From Saprospiraceae bacterium (GTDB lineage Bacteria; Bacteroidota; Bacteroidia; Chitinophagales; Saprospiraceae): a stretch of DNA of 64,000 nt. Numbering within the stretch: the stretch's first letter is position 1; each line of letters begins with the position of its first letter. Both the position numbers and the translations under genes were made by a program. The notes beneath the pieces were generated by a model. That model ran no database searches. It was not told the origin of the DNA and worked only from the letters and a program-made list of their open reading frames with translations. Location of the stretch: contig JANQSS010000043.1 of NCBI GenBank assembly GCA_028279185.1, positions 62,001-126,000 on the forward strand, given 5' to 3'. Positions 28,589 to 36,699 of this stretch are shown in pieces.

Positions 28589-29143
28589 ATGAATAGCCAA
28601 TCAAGGCTAGGAGAATTAGTTGAAGCATTTGAAGCTGACCGTAATTCAGTACTTAGATCATTGTACCTACTGTTTCGGGCAGACTTCATTGTGTTCAGTA
28701 AAAAAATGTGTTCAGACACAGAACTCTGCCTGGATAGCTTTCAAGAGGCCGTAATAAGTGTGTATGAAAATTTAACACAAAATAAAATCACCCGGGATGA
28801 CGCCTCAATAAAAACATACTTATTTGCCATTGGTAAAAATAAATTACTGACGGCAATGAAAAAACAACATACTGTAACATTTACGGATAAAGTCGCGCCG
28901 GGAGAGCAGCACGACAACAGTAATCCGGACACTGATTTAAAAGTTGCCTTGCAGCTTGCATTTGATCAATTGGGTGACACGTGTCAAGAAATATTAAAAA
29001 AGTTTTATTTCCACCGATATGCCATTGAGTCCATAATGATTGACATGCAATATAAAAATGAAAACACGGTAAAAGCACACAAATCCAGGTGTATTTCAAA
29101 ATTGAGAAAAGTTATGATGCAAAATTTGAAAAGTAGTAATTAA
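28589..29143 (+). CDS. ECF-like sigma-70 family RNA polymerase sigma factor (CHAT-locus)
   Basis: A 184-residue protein with sigma region 2 (about 20-90; DSFQEAVISVYENL and KTYLFAIGKNKLL) and region 4 (about 125-178; LGDTCQEILKKFYFHRY, then NENTVKAHKSRCISKL, a helix-turn-helix). It is followed after one base by a one-TM TPR protein and that gene is convergent with a TPR-CHAT protease. Sigma factors with this layout recruit RNA polymerase to promoters under control of a membrane inhibitor. Its overall plan repeats that of the sigma factor at 22577-23155, suggesting related but distinct systems. Target promoters are unknown. Confidence 0.82.
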   Translation: MNSQSRLGELVEAFEADRNSVLRSLYLLFRADFIVFSKKMCSDTELCLDSFQEAVISVYENLTQNKITRDDASIKTYLFAIGKNKLLTAMKKQHTVTFTDKVAPGEQHDNSNPDTDLKVALQLAFDQLGDTCQEILKKFYFHRYAIESIMIDMQYKNENTVKAHKSRCISKLRKVMMQNLKSSN

Positions 29144-29144
29144 T

Positions 29145-29870
29145 ATGGCCCTGTCCGAACATGATATAAATTTAATAGACCGTGCTTTATTTGATGAACT
29201 GTCCGGTGATGGTCTCCAAGAATTCGAGGCCAAAATGGCGGATCCGGAATTCCGGGAGGAGTGGAAAATGAGGCAGTCTATGCACGCCGTCATTGTCCAA
29301 AAATCGCGTGCTGAAATGAAAGCAGAGCTTCAATCAATAGAAAATCAGTATCCAACAACACCATCACCCAGAAAATTATTCATTTGGTTAACCATTTTAG
29401 GTGTAGCAATTGTTTCGACCGTGGTATATTTTTTATTTAGTACTGCAGCAACTCCTAAAACACCTGAGCAACTTTTCATTGCCTACTATGAGCCTTATCC
29501 AAATGAGGTCGATCCATTGACAAAGTCCTCTTCACAGCAACATATGTCCGCATTTCAATTGTATGAGTCCAAAGACTACAATTCCGCAATAGCGGAATTT
29601 GTACCCAATTTGACGGATGAAACGGCGCGGTGGTATTTTGGACAGTCAATGATGGCAACGGGTGATTATCAAACTGCAGAAGATGTTTTTAGGCAGTTTT
29701 CTCGATCCGGGGATTCTGAGTTCGCAATCCACGCCACATACTATTTAGCCCTTATTTACATAAAAGAAGGCAGAATAAACGAGGCAAAGGAATTTCTTGA
29801 AAAACTGGCCGTCAGCGAACACCCTGTTTACAAAAAAAGGTCGGATGAATTATTAGGTCAGCTCAATTAA
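29145..29870 (+). CDS. Single-TM TPR protein, probable anti-sigma factor
   Basis: A 241-residue protein that begins two bases after the sigma-factor stop. Residues 1-80 are cytoplasmic and charged (LIDRALFDELSGDGLQEFEAKM), residues about 83-104 form a membrane helix (LFIWLTILGVAIVSTVVYFLF), and the remainder is extracytoplasmic with TPR-like helices (SAFQLYESKDYNSAIAEF, WYFGQSMMATGDYQTAEDVF, HATYYLALIYIKEGRINEAKEF). This topology suits an anti-sigma protein that holds sigma at the membrane and senses something outside through TPRs. The 3' end overlaps that of the opposing CHAT gene by 4 bases. No zinc anti-sigma motif is seen. Confidence 0.72.
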   Translation: MALSEHDINLIDRALFDELSGDGLQEFEAKMADPEFREEWKMRQSMHAVIVQKSRAEMKAELQSIENQYPTTPSPRKLFIWLTILGVAIVSTVVYFLFSTAATPKTPEQLFIAYYEPYPNEVDPLTKSSSQQHMSAFQLYESKDYNSAIAEFVPNLTDETARWYFGQSMMATGDYQTAEDVFRQFSRSGDSEFAIHATYYLALIYIKEGRINEAKEFLEKLAVSEHPVYKKRSDELLGQLN

Positions 29871-32800
29871 CCACGACTTAAACGGTTGTTTATTATGTAC
29901 AGTAGAAGTAATACCAGCAATCCTATTACTATGTGATAAATCGGAAAGGATCGATTATCCAGTATTACCGGGTCGGCATTTCCAACTAATATAAAACCAG
30001 CCCAATAAAATGGATGCTTTGATTTTTCGGAAATTGCATTTGACAAATAATCTTGTTTTGCTTTTTGCAGCGCTTTGGCCTTTTCTTCCCCTTTGAATAA
30101 GTAAGTGTAAAATGATTTCATAATTTCAGATGTACTTTTGTCTGGCACCTGCCAAAGGGACATGAGCACAGAAGGCACGCCGGCATATTGAAATCCAGTC
30201 GACAAACTTCGCACACCTGATCCATTTTCAAATTTTCCAACTCCGGTTTCACATGCGCTAAGCACAGCCAAATGAGTCTTAACATCCAAATGGTAAAGTT
30301 CATGCAAGTATAATTGATCGCGACTATTGTCCGTTTTTGGGCTGAATAAAAATCGACTATTCATGGGTTGGTTGTCATCTAAAAGCGTATGCATCGAAAG
30401 ATGAACAATTGCACTATTATTTGTAGAAGTTAAAAAATGCTCCTTAAGGTTTTCCGTGAATACCTGGGTTCGACCGGCCGTGTTTTCGCGAATAAAATTT
30501 GCCTCTTCTTGCGAATAAGGCAAAGCGGTTAGTCCCTCTCGAGCGACTCCTACATCTCCATTTGATTGTGAATATATCGGTGCAAAAATGGAAACTACAT
30601 TTGGCATATCATCAATTGGGCTTTCTTGTTGTCTCGTCCAGACATCAAGTGAATTTGCATAGGAAATTGAATAGCGGTCGAGCCAACGATTATCGCCGGT
30701 CGATAATAATTCAAATGGCATAATCGCCAGTAAGTCATCGGGTGAGACAACAATCTTATTTACATGAGTTGACAATAATGACAATGGAGCTGTTAAAGCC
30801 ATTTCAAGTTCCTGCTCTAGTTCAAATATTGTCCCTTGGCTGGCAACACCCTTCAGCCATTGACGAATTGATTCTCGCGCTTGTCGCCAATTTAGTTCCG
30901 TTGTAATTGCCTGGACTTTTTCATTTGTTACAACTATGCACATTAAACTCGAATCCGATGTTACGTAATCCAAAAATGCCATTGAATCTGGTAAAGTTGA
31001 TTGTAGTAGTTCCAGGTTTATTCGTTTTGGCATTCTTTGCAAGTCGGCTGTCAAGGGATAGTCCTCCTCAATCAATTTCTCATTTTTCGAAAACGTTTCA
31101 TTCAAGTCGACTATTCGGGCAAGCAATGAATCATGTGCTCGACTATCAACATCCAATTGATGCAATGCTCTTTCGGCATGAGACAGTTCGCGGCGTAACT
31201 TACTGCTGCTCACACGTAATTTTTCCGGAACGTTCGCAAAATTATACTCAAATCGCCTTCGCAATGACTGTAGTAATCCGAGGCTTTTAATCTTATTTGA
31301 AAATATAGCAGCAAGCCGGACATTTTTTTCATCTCCACTGTTCTGAAAAGCTGCAACCAACGCGGAGATCAACATCTTGTAAAACGTCGTATAATTTGAA
31401 ACCAGATCGTTAATGTCGTCTGGGCTTTCTGCCCACTCAAACAATTGATTAAAAACTCGGTCACCATACTCACATAGCGAGATCACGGAATCAATCGGTG
31501 CTCCAAGATGGTACATCTTAGCGAAAACCTCTTTTTCAATAAAATCTAAATAAATAAATGGATCTGAACACGTATGAAATGATGACGAGCACGCTAAAGC
31601 CTCTTTACCGTTTTCAATATCCTGCATAGCTTTGTCAATTCGACCCATCCTCATGTACACACTAGCCCTGCGATTGTAGGCCCCGGCAATATGAACGTTG
31701 GTTTCACCATATGATTTTCGATAGGAGTTTATGGCCAGGTTCATATTTTCTATTGCCTTTTCAAATTGTTTAATATCCCGATAGAATATGCCGATATTTG
31801 TATAAGCGTTAGCAACATATGAATGATGGTCGCCAAACAGTTTTTTTCGAATATTCAGTGATCGATTATAGTATTCTTCAGTTTTCTGATATTCGTTTAA
31901 AAAATAATAGACACCGCCTAATTTCATTAATATGATTGCGGTATATGTATGATTTTCACCTAGCCTGCTCAAGCAAATTTCTAATGCTTGATCCAGGTAA
32001 TTTCGAGCGGTTTCAAAATCTTCAATTAATATCAATTGGCCGGATAAATTAGTATATCCTGCCATTTTTTGTATTGGCTCAGTAGATCCTTCTGCGAATC
32101 TTATTGATTTTAGATAGTATTCCCGCGCTTTGTTGTGCTTTCCAAGGTTACTGAAAATCGAAGCCTTGCGATTAAATACACGGGGAAGAAGTGTGTTTAG
32201 CATCGCGCTATCCACTTGAGCATATGCAGCCGCTGAATCTAAATAACGTAATCCTGCTATTAAATCAAATTGGTCAACGTAGCACTCTGCCATACTCAAT
32301 GCCACCTGGGCCAGGCCCTGATACTCTATAGGTTGTTTTCGTTCGAATATTTCCCAGGCTTGACTAAGATGAATGAGTGCACTGTCCAGTTGATTTTGAT
32401 TATAATAGCGTCGTCCTAAACTAAAATGACCCATCCCAATCGTTGGATGACAATCCGGCAAGTATTCTTGACAATAGTGCAAAGCCTGGAGAGAATAATT
32501 TTTAGCCTCTTTTAACTTTCCTGACTCCGCAAATGTCTTAGAAACAACTTGTAACGCAAAAGCCATTACACCTGCATAGCTTTGTGGATTTTTAATTGCC
32601 CTTATACTGGCTAAAATAATCGAATCGGTTTTCGCCTTACTGCTCGCTCTTAACTTGAAGGACGCATCGGTAAGGTTCCAAACATGAAAAACATCGTGAT
32701 CATTGCCAAGGTTAGTAATAATAAGCCGGCGAATGGAGTCAACATTAAAACTTCGCAGTTCAAAAGAGTATAAATTAACTAATGCCTTGTAGTAGTTCGG

Positions 32801-33049
32801 GTCTTGCTTCGAACTACTTTTAAGCACACGATTAAAATAGCCAATTGCCAGGGAGTCTTCTTCTGCCAGCTTAGCTGATGAACCCATATGTTGCAATGTT
32901 GCAATGTTCGTTGTGTGACTTTCAATATCCTGAGCTAAATAGGCTTTGGTCAGTTCTGAATAGTCACAATTGAACGTTTTGGTAGATAACAATTGTGCGT
33001 CTGCGCATATAGACAATAACCATAACACGACGACAAAGGGTATTCTCAC
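29867..33049 (-). CDS. TPR-CHAT protease (caspase-like), secreted and C-terminally membrane-anchored
   Basis: About 1060 residues from GTG 33049, which gives a clean signal peptide (MRIPFVVVLWLLSICADAQ); an in-frame TTG at 33151 would add 34 residues. Residues about 50-530 are many tetratricopeptide repeats (for example YVANAYTNIGIFYRDIKQFE), followed by a helical linker and a C-terminal CHAT domain (about 740-1020). The caspase-like dyad is visible: His887 in LSMHTLL and Cys933 in SACETG. A membrane helix (IVIGLLVLLLLYII) lies at the very end. CHAT domains are cysteine peptidases of clan CD, including separase relatives and the TPR-CHAT protease of type III-E CRISPR. Here the protease domain should sit outside the cytoplasm. 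It is convergent with the sigma/anti-sigma pair. Confidence 0.9.
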   Translation of the reverse strand: MRIPFVVVLWLLSICADAQLLSTKTFNCDYSELTKAYLAQDIESHTTNIATLQHMGSSAKLAEEDSLAIGYFNRVLKSSSKQDPNYYKALVNLYSFELRSFNVDSIRRLIITNLGNDHDVFHVWNLTDASFKLRASSKAKTDSIILASIRAIKNPQSYAGVMAFALQVVSKTFAESGKLKEAKNYSLQALHYCQEYLPDCHPTIGMGHFSLGRRYYNQNQLDSALIHLSQAWEIFERKQPIEYQGLAQVALSMAECYVDQFDLIAGLRYLDSAAAYAQVDSAMLNTLLPRVFNRKASIFSNLGKHNKAREYYLKSIRFAEGSTEPIQKMAGYTNLSGQLILIEDFETARNYLDQALEICLSRLGENHTYTAIILMKLGGVYYFLNEYQKTEEYYNRSLNIRKKLFGDHHSYVANAYTNIGIFYRDIKQFEKAIENMNLAINSYRKSYGETNVHIAGAYNRRASVYMRMGRIDKAMQDIENGKEALACSSSFHTCSDPFIYLDFIEKEVFAKMYHLGAPIDSVISLCEYGDRVFNQLFEWAESPDDINDLVSNYTTFYKMLISALVAAFQNSGDEKNVRLAAIFSNKIKSLGLLQSLRRRFEYNFANVPEKLRVSSSKLRRELSHAERALHQLDVDSRAHDSLLARIVDLNETFSKNEKLIEEDYPLTADLQRMPKRINLELLQSTLPDSMAFLDYVTSDSSLMCIVVTNEKVQAITTELNWRQARESIRQWLKGVASQGTIFELEQELEMALTAPLSLLSTHVNKIVVSPDDLLAIMPFELLSTGDNRWLDRYSISYANSLDVWTRQQESPIDDMPNVVSIFAPIYSQSNGDVGVAREGLTALPYSQEEANFIRENTAGRTQVFTENLKEHFLTSTNNSAIVHLSMHTLLDDNQPMNSRFLFSPKTDNSRDQLYLHELYHLDVKTHLAVLSACETGVGKFENGSGVRSLSTGFQYAGVPSVLMSLWQVPDKSTSEIMKSFYTYLFKGEEKAKALQKAKQDYLSNAISEKSKHPFYWAGFILVGNADPVILDNRSFPIYHIVIGLLVLLLLYIINNRLSRG

Positions 33050-33418
33050 ATTTCTGCATACTACACAAACATTGTATTTTTTTATTAACACTTGCAAGAC
33101 TTTTTGTCGAATCACTGTCTGGTAAGATAAGACTCTTTGAATACAGTCCAATTTTGATTCTACATTGTGGGTCTGAATGAAAAGATTTATTTTTTCGTAT
33201 AAATATTAACGTCTAATGATTACTTGACACTACCATATCTCTTCTGACGCTGTAAAGACTCATAATCGAAGTTACAGCTTCAGCGAGCTGCTGCAATTTT
33301 AATCAAACCAAAAGCTTCTCTTCATTTCGACATACGTACTATAAATCACAATGTGTAAAACTCAATAAGCTATGTGGAATCCCTATCTTTGAGTTTTTGC
33401 CATGAGTAGCTCAACCCT
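33050..33418. promoter_or_regulatory. Divergent promoter region between CHAT protease and T9SS type B protein
   Basis: About 370 bases with no ORF of its own. It serves both divergent genes. On the plus strand the box TATCTTTG at 33384 lies 27 bases before the ATG at 33419. I see no obvious minus-strand TAnnTTTG box. Confidence 0.45.
33384..33391 (+). promoter_or_regulatory. Bacteroidota -7 box upstream of the T9SS type B protein
   Basis: TATCTTTG fits TAnnTTTG, 27 bases before the ATG. A TTG -33 element is not seen at the ideal spacing. Confidence 0.5.
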
Positions 33419-36400
33419 ATGAAAAAAAATTTATCCCAGGATAACTTACACAAGTTCATGTACAGAATTTATGCAATTCCCGTTTTTATTCTTTTTGTTT
33501 TCATTTTCTGTTTGTCCGCCACCCAACCGGAATCCGATTCAATGTGCCCGGATCTGACTAGTTCAGCAAGAATTATCCAACCACAATTAATGGCACTCGA
33601 CTCATTATGTGAAACACCAACGTTTATCAAAACCTATGGGGTAAACGGTGTTGTGGAGCGCGGACATATCATCATACCGTCAAATGATGGCAACTTATAC
33701 ATAGGTGGTAATAGGGACAGTAGAACTTTATTAATTAAATCGGATACCAATGGTAATTTCATTTGGTCAAGGAGCTTTCAATTCTCCTCAAGCGATGACG
33801 TTATCACTGATTTAATTATTGATTCTGCAGGGTTCTTGTTGGGTTGTGGTTTCAGTCCGCCATTTAACTCTAATCTCACCGGATTTGCGTTTAAATATGA
33901 TGCAGCAGCAGATGTCGTCGTTTGGGTACAGCAGATCAATCAGCCTGGCCGTGCGGTCAACATTATTGAAACGAGCACTACTGACGATTACATCATCATT
34001 GGTGATCGCCGGAGTAGCCCATTTCCAGGAAACGGAGAAGATGGCGTGATGTACCGGCTCGACCGAAACACAGGGCAGCTCACCGGAGCACTGGAAAGAC
34101 ATTACCACCACGGATCCAGTGAGACCTTTGCGAGCTCCATTTTATTCAATAACGAAATCTACACTACTGGTCGATATACGAATGGTGGCGGGCCTGAGAA
34201 CATGCGCGTTGGGTTTACAAAGTTCGACTTAAATGGAAATGAAGTTTATACAAAACTCTCTCATGTTCCACTAAACAATACGGCCAGGCTCTATAGCAAT
34301 GATTTGGTAGCAGCGAATAATGAAATATTTGTTATCAGTTCTGGAGACGATGACGGGACCCTTATACCTGGCACTAATTTTTTTATTTCTAACTATTCCC
34401 TAAATGGTAATTTAAATTGGGTTAAAAAATACAATGCTCAAGGGCTTATTAATGAAGGTTCTAATGAACTTATTGCGCTTTCCGATGGATTATTGGCTTT
34501 TTGTGCCGATCGCCGGGGCGACGAAAATTATATCCTCGTCAAGACTGATTTTAACGGTACTGTTATCTGGGCCAAAAAATATGGCGGTATTGGATTCAAC
34601 AATGCATCAACTGTCACACAACATCAAATATTAGCCACTGAAAATAAACTATTCTTAGCAGGTTCTACATCTGCATTTGGATCAGGTGACACAGATATAT
34701 TATTGATGAAATTAAATATAGATGGCACACTAACAGAAAACTGTAACCTTGTTTCTGATATAATCATTGACGAATTACTCGTTTTAAATCCTGTAAATGT
34801 TGATGTATCTTTAACTAACTATCCCGCACCACTTGGATGGTCAACCGCTACCACGTCAGTGGATACCGCCATTCTACCAGGACATGACATTTGCATCATT
34901 GAGTGTGTTGAAATTTGTAATAACGGATTAGACGATGACGGTGATGGACTTGTTGATTGTGCTGATGACATCGATTGTCCTCTCATGGATTTGGCAATTA
35001 TCGACATCGAGTTGTCCTGTTCCGCAGGTCGTGTTATTTCTAGTTTAATGATTTGCAATCTGGGAAATGCTGAGGCCGGACCGGTGATTAATTTAGGTAT
35101 ATATGATGGTAATCCAACATTTGACACATCAGCCATAGCTCTCGAAACAATTTTGCTCGATACCCTTGTCGAACCTGATAGTTGCCTTTTAATCGAAGTA
35201 GAATTAAATACAGCTACTTCCAACTATACATTCATAATAAATGATGATACGTCTTTACTACCAATCTTTGATTTAGCAATCGATTTCCCTTCTACGGACT
35301 CCATAGAATGCAATTATTTAAATAATCTTTTTGAACGTGAGCTTCTTGTTTCTTCTCCACCTCTTGATTTAGGACCCGATACTTCCATTTGTTTAGAAAG
35401 CGAAATAATTTTGGAAGTTAATCTTGCCTGGGACTCTGTCTTATGGCAGGATGACAATACGAATTATTCCTATACAGTAAGTGCAGCCGGGATCTACCAT
35501 GTCCAGGTAGTGGATATTTGTGGTAGGTATTTTTTCGACACAATAGAGGTTTTCAATTTTCCAAAAACTCGTTTGGATCTAGGAGAAGATACCATAGTAT
35601 GTTCAGGTCAAAATGTGTTGATAAATGCGCAAGGACTCAACAATTATTTATGGCTTCCGCAAACAGCTGTCCCTTGTTCAACTTGTCCTGAAAACACCAT
35701 AACCGTCGACACACCACTATGCTTAGTTGTGGTGGCAGATGATGAAAATGGATGTATAACCGCCGATACAATCAAAATTGATGTAACAAATGACACTATA
35801 TTTAACTCATCCTACTATACAATATGTGCAGGAGATTCAATTGAAATTTTTGGTATATTTTATAATCAGGCCGACACGTTCAGCGTATTACGCGATTCAT
35901 TTTCCTGCACACGATTAGATAGTATATTTATCCAATCCCAGTCAACACAGTTGACGTACGACACCATATATTCTTGCTCAAACTCGACGGAAGTCATTTT
36001 TGGCGACACGATCTTCCTTCCGGGATCATATAGTAGGATATTTCCGTCGTCAAACGGTTGCGATTCGGTTCATACTATCACATGGATATGGTCGAATGAA
36101 ATTGATTTATCAATTACCCCCGAAGCGCGCGTATGTCTCGGTGATTCAATTATGATTGAAGCAATAACAGCCGATGACTTACTCACCTATTCATGGAATC
36201 CACCAGTTGGGTTATCCTGTGCTGATTGCTTACAACCCACCGCCTTTCCTACCGTTACGACGTTGTATGAATTGCGTGTTAGTGATACTGCAGGCTGCAC
36301 CGACAGTCATTTTACCACAGTTTATGTTGAATCGTTTAAATCGATATTTATTCCAAGTGCATTCAGTCCAAATAACGATGGTATAAATGATCGATTGGTT

Positions 36401-36631
36401 GTATATGGCTCTAAAGATGTTTTATTGGTTCGAGAATTTTCAATCTATAATAGATGGGGTGGAAAGGTATTCGAATCCGTCAACTTTCCACCAAACGATA
36501 AAACCTTTGGCTGGAATGGAACAAATAATGATCAGGTTCTTGATAATCAGATATTCGTTTATAATGTCATCGTAGAGTTTGTTGATGGAACACAGCGAAA
36601 CCTTCAAGGTAACATTATGTTAATACGTTAA
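33419..36631 (+). CDS. Large secreted protein with T9SS type B (gliding-motility-like) C-terminal domain
   Basis: A 1070-residue protein. An N-terminal hydrophobic segment (IPVFILFVFIFCLSA) serves as signal peptide. Residues about 70-440 are repeats of the kind GNLYIGGNRDSRTLLIKSDTNG, a probable beta-propeller. Next comes a cysteine-rich CNNGLDDDGDGLVDC motif (about 500-520) and a CARDB-like adhesion segment (about 525-640), then repeated beta-sandwich modules containing CSGDS- or CAGDS-like starts. The C-terminus (FIPSAFSPNNDGINDRL, IYNRWGGKVFES and a WNGTNN turn, ending NIMLIR) is the type B sorting domain used by the type IX system, which usually leaves cargo released or attached by a different route from type A. 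It is a probable surface or extracellular adhesin. Confidence 0.87.
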   Translation: MKKNLSQDNLHKFMYRIYAIPVFILFVFIFCLSATQPESDSMCPDLTSSARIIQPQLMALDSLCETPTFIKTYGVNGVVERGHIIIPSNDGNLYIGGNRDSRTLLIKSDTNGNFIWSRSFQFSSSDDVITDLIIDSAGFLLGCGFSPPFNSNLTGFAFKYDAAADVVVWVQQINQPGRAVNIIETSTTDDYIIIGDRRSSPFPGNGEDGVMYRLDRNTGQLTGALERHYHHGSSETFASSILFNNEIYTTGRYTNGGGPENMRVGFTKFDLNGNEVYTKLSHVPLNNTARLYSNDLVAANNEIFVISSGDDDGTLIPGTNFFISNYSLNGNLNWVKKYNAQGLINEGSNELIALSDGLLAFCADRRGDENYILVKTDFNGTVIWAKKYGGIGFNNASTVTQHQILATENKLFLAGSTSAFGSGDTDILLMKLNIDGTLTENCNLVSDIIIDELLVLNPVNVDVSLTNYPAPLGWSTATTSVDTAILPGHDICIIECVEICNNGLDDDGDGLVDCADDIDCPLMDLAIIDIELSCSAGRVISSLMICNLGNAEAGPVINLGIYDGNPTFDTSAIALETILLDTLVEPDSCLLIEVELNTATSNYTFIINDDTSLLPIFDLAIDFPSTDSIECNYLNNLFERELLVSSPPLDLGPDTSICLESEIILEVNLAWDSVLWQDDNTNYSYTVSAAGIYHVQVVDICGRYFFDTIEVFNFPKTRLDLGEDTIVCSGQNVLINAQGLNNYLWLPQTAVPCSTCPENTITVDTPLCLVVVADDENGCITADTIKIDVTNDTIFNSSYYTICAGDSIEIFGIFYNQADTFSVLRDSFSCTRLDSIFIQSQSTQLTYDTIYSCSNSTEVIFGDTIFLPGSYSRIFPSSNGCDSVHTITWIWSNEIDLSITPEARVCLGDSIMIEAITADDLLTYSWNPPVGLSCADCLQPTAFPTVTTLYELRVSDTAGCTDSHFTTVYVESFKSIFIPSAFSPNNDGINDRLVVYGSKDVLLVREFSIYNRWGGKVFESVNFPPNDKTFGWNGTNNDQVLDNQIFVYNVIVEFVDGTQRNLQGNIMLIR

Positions 36632-36699
36632 ATTATTTATTATTCAATAACTAATCAGCATTTAAAAAAACTGAAATCATATAACTCGATTTTTAACTG

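Noticed and set aside
28589-33049. A type III-E CRISPR (gRAMP/Craspase) locus
   Set aside because: Only the TPR-CHAT and sigma parts are reminiscent. There is no gRAMP effector, Csx30 or Csx31 homologue that I recognise, no repeat array and no adaptation gene, and the CHAT protein has a signal peptide and a membrane anchor.
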